In this document: one piece after another, positions 62,435 through 64,000 of the stretch
Layout: each line of letters opens with the position of its first letter
Numbering within the stretch: position 1 is the first letter of the stretch
Assembly: GCA_964017235.1 (NCBI GenBank)
Contig: OZ024940.1
Coordinates: 29,072,573-29,136,572, forward strand
Length of the DNA: 64,000 bases
DNA from: Sabellastarte sp. h YS-2021
Taxonomy: Eukaryota > Annelida > Polychaeta > Sabellida > Sabellidae
Direction: 5' to 3'
The notes under the pieces: model-generated
The model's input: the letters and a program-made list of their open reading frames with translations, nothing else
Database searches by the model: none
What the model was told of the DNA's origin: nothing
Program-made: the position numbers and the translations under genes

Positions 62435-63400
62435 GAACAATTCTGCCTCCTGCCAAAAATCCATGAAAACAGAATCCTTGGTAGACCAATTTCCAGTTTA
62501 GTTGATAGCTCAACAGCAAATATTAGTAAGTTTGCAGATGAACAAATAAAACAATATAACCTAAATACAAAGTCACATATTAGAGACACGTAAGATTTCA
62601 CTAGTAAAATCACCCAATTAAAGCCAATCCCAGAGGGAGCCATTCTAGCCACCCTAGGTGTTACCTCTCTATACACCAACATACTGAATTAGGACAGTAT
62701 TGCAGCAGTAGCAGACCACATGCACAAAGATCCCACAAAAGGGCCCATTGCCACTTACATACTTGACTGACTTAAATTGGTGTTACACAACATTTATTAT
62801 TAGTTCAACAATTAATTCTATCTTCAAATAGGAGAACTGCAATGGGAACCATACTAGCACCCAGCTATGCCAATCTGTTTATGGATAGATTTGAAAGCAA
62901 ATCTCTAGACAACCATAAACTAAAACCCCGATATGGAGACAATTCATTGATGATATCCTTTAGATATGGACTCATGGAAATGATTCCCTAATAGATTTTG
63001 TGAAATATTTTAAAAAGCTCCATCTAACCATCAAGTTCATTCCAGAGACTAGCAAAGAAAGCATTAATTTCTTAGATACCACAGTAAAATTTAAAGCTTA
63101 AAATATAAACATAATTAGCACCTTGTACAATAAGCCCACATCTGACACACATCTGTTTTTGCACCACACCAGTGCTTATCAAGAAACTGTTACTAAGAAT
63201 ATGGACAATATCTCAAATTAAGAAGAATTTGCACCCTATACACAGCTTTTAAATTTAATGCTGCTAAACTTGTACAATATCATGTAAAAAGAGGATAATA
63301 CTCCTGAACCAACTCAATACCAAAGAGTATTGAAATTGAGCCAGACAGTCTTACTGGAAGGATCAATATAAGGGCTGCTCAAAGACTCCCCCAGTAATGG
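62435..63400 (+). pseudogene. Degraded Penelope-like reverse transcriptase
   Basis: In shifting plus-strand frames the sequence spells the Penelope RT motif series: 'LPKIHEN...LGRPISS' (about 62440-62500), 'GVTSLYTNI' (62660), 'GTILAPSYANLFMDRFE' (62840-62895), a remnant of the 'RYIDDIF' active site (about 62925-62970), 'KLHLTIKFIPETSKESINFLDT' in parts (63015-63080), 'TLYNKPTSDTHLFLHHTSA' in parts (63120-63175) and 'FNAAKLVQYHVKRG' (63250-63295). Many stops and frameshifts interrupt it. No GIY-YIG endonuclease or terminal repeats were seen. This is an old dead copy. Confidence 0.85.
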
Positions 63401-63755
63401 TCAAAAGGTTCATAATGTGGAGCTTTAAAGAAAAATCTTCTGTCAGAAATCTCGCATTGGGTACAGGAGACTAGCAAATCTGAAAAATATTTGAACCAGT
63501 ATTAAAATATACTTGTGATGTCATGTTATTGTTAAAAGTGTATTTTTATTCATCATGGTATTTGAATTTACAGAATTAACAGAATCTGGCAAAACGTAGT
63601 AATTAAAATACAATGTCTTTCAATGCAACATAATAGTGGTCATTCAGCACATCCTTAATTGGTTTAAGTGTTATGGTGATTAATATTAAGCAATAATATT
63701 GAAGTTAACCTCATTACATTTGTCTACTTTCTTCTTGTGGCACAAAATAATTATA
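63401..63755. other. No recognised gene
   Basis: AT-rich sequence after the Penelope-like relic; may include its 3' flank. Confidence 0.4.
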
Positions 63756-64000
63756 TCCCCAGACGAAAGTCGGGCATATCTTGGTTTCACATCAGTCACA
63801 CCACCACCGCCTCCACTGCTGTAAATTTTGACTTGTGTGTGTGGTAATTCCAAAATGCTATTTCCTCCTTATATATGCCATATGTTTTTTCCCAAATGTA
63901 ATAACTACATGTCCATATAAAATGCAGAAAGAATTATTCATTGTATCTTAAATCGGGGATACTATGGATCATGCATGGTCATCGCACGTGTACATTTCCG
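63756..64000 (+). repeat. GTATCC-type hairpin blocks at the window edge
   Basis: 'attatatccccagacgaaag' with 'tcgggcatatcttggtttca' and 'ccaccaccgcctccactgct' (63756-63825), and GTATCTTAAATCGGGGATAC with 'tatggatcatgcatggtcat' (63943-63985). Both follow the layout of the tandem-core element ends: a hairpin, then TATGGAT or a C-rich block. The element is cut by the window end. Confidence 0.55.

Overview
The window reads as animal nuclear DNA, most likely from a bivalve or other lophotrochozoan mollusc. The signs are a TRIM-type RING/B-box/coiled-coil gene with an intron and a beta-propeller exon, AT-rich sequence with very little coding, many tRNA- and 5S-derived SINEs, foldback MITEs, LINE, Penelope-like, DIRS-like and Ty3/gypsy retroelements, and ~150-bp tandem-repeat cores like those of bivalve non-autonomous elements. 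The organism call is inference; no database was searched.

Layout. 1-8.8 kb: a higher-order satellite (430-1998), 5S-derived SINEs, dispersed repeats. 8.86-14.95 kb: the only convincing host gene, a TRIM gene whose first coding exon lies in a 2,099-bp tandem duplication. Copy 1 is cut before its splice donor and lacks the propeller. Copy 2 splices at 13132/14163 to give a predicted 610-residue protein. 15-30 kb: a LINE reverse transcriptase relic, tRNA-SINEs with clear target-site duplications, foldback elements, a tandem-core element (24330-25119), a LINE endonuclease relic, a LINE 3' end, and an unassigned reading frame (29224-29898) with one TGA. 30.26-38.03 kb: a complete, apparently intact minus-strand Ty3/gypsy LTR retrotransposon. 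38-49.7 kb: SINEs, MITEs and dispersed repeats without convincing genes. 49.76-52.89 kb: a minus-strand DIRS-type tyrosine-recombinase retroelement with a stop in gag and most of the reverse transcriptase deleted. 53.6-62.2 kb: ~147-bp tandem-core arrays, a ~1.7-kb near-identical local duplication and a hAT-type MITE with an 8-bp TSD. 62.4-63.4 kb: a degraded Penelope-like reverse transcriptase.

How the parts work together. The TRIM gene would encode a cytoplasmic ubiquitin-ligase-like scaffold with a C-terminal sensor or substrate-binding propeller; one RING zinc ligand is Tyr instead of Cys. The gypsy element carries every part of an LTR element's own cycle: LTRs, a tRNA-Leu-type primer-binding site, gag, a GGGAAAC -1 frameshift site against the gag stop, and pol with protease, RT, RNase H and DD35E integrase. 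The rest is mostly non-autonomous repeats. The most unusual pattern is a set of ~150-bp tandem modules whose two main families share a spaced consensus and meet at a sharp junction near 59119. One of them carries an inverted pair of AGGTCA-type half-sites in nearly every unit.
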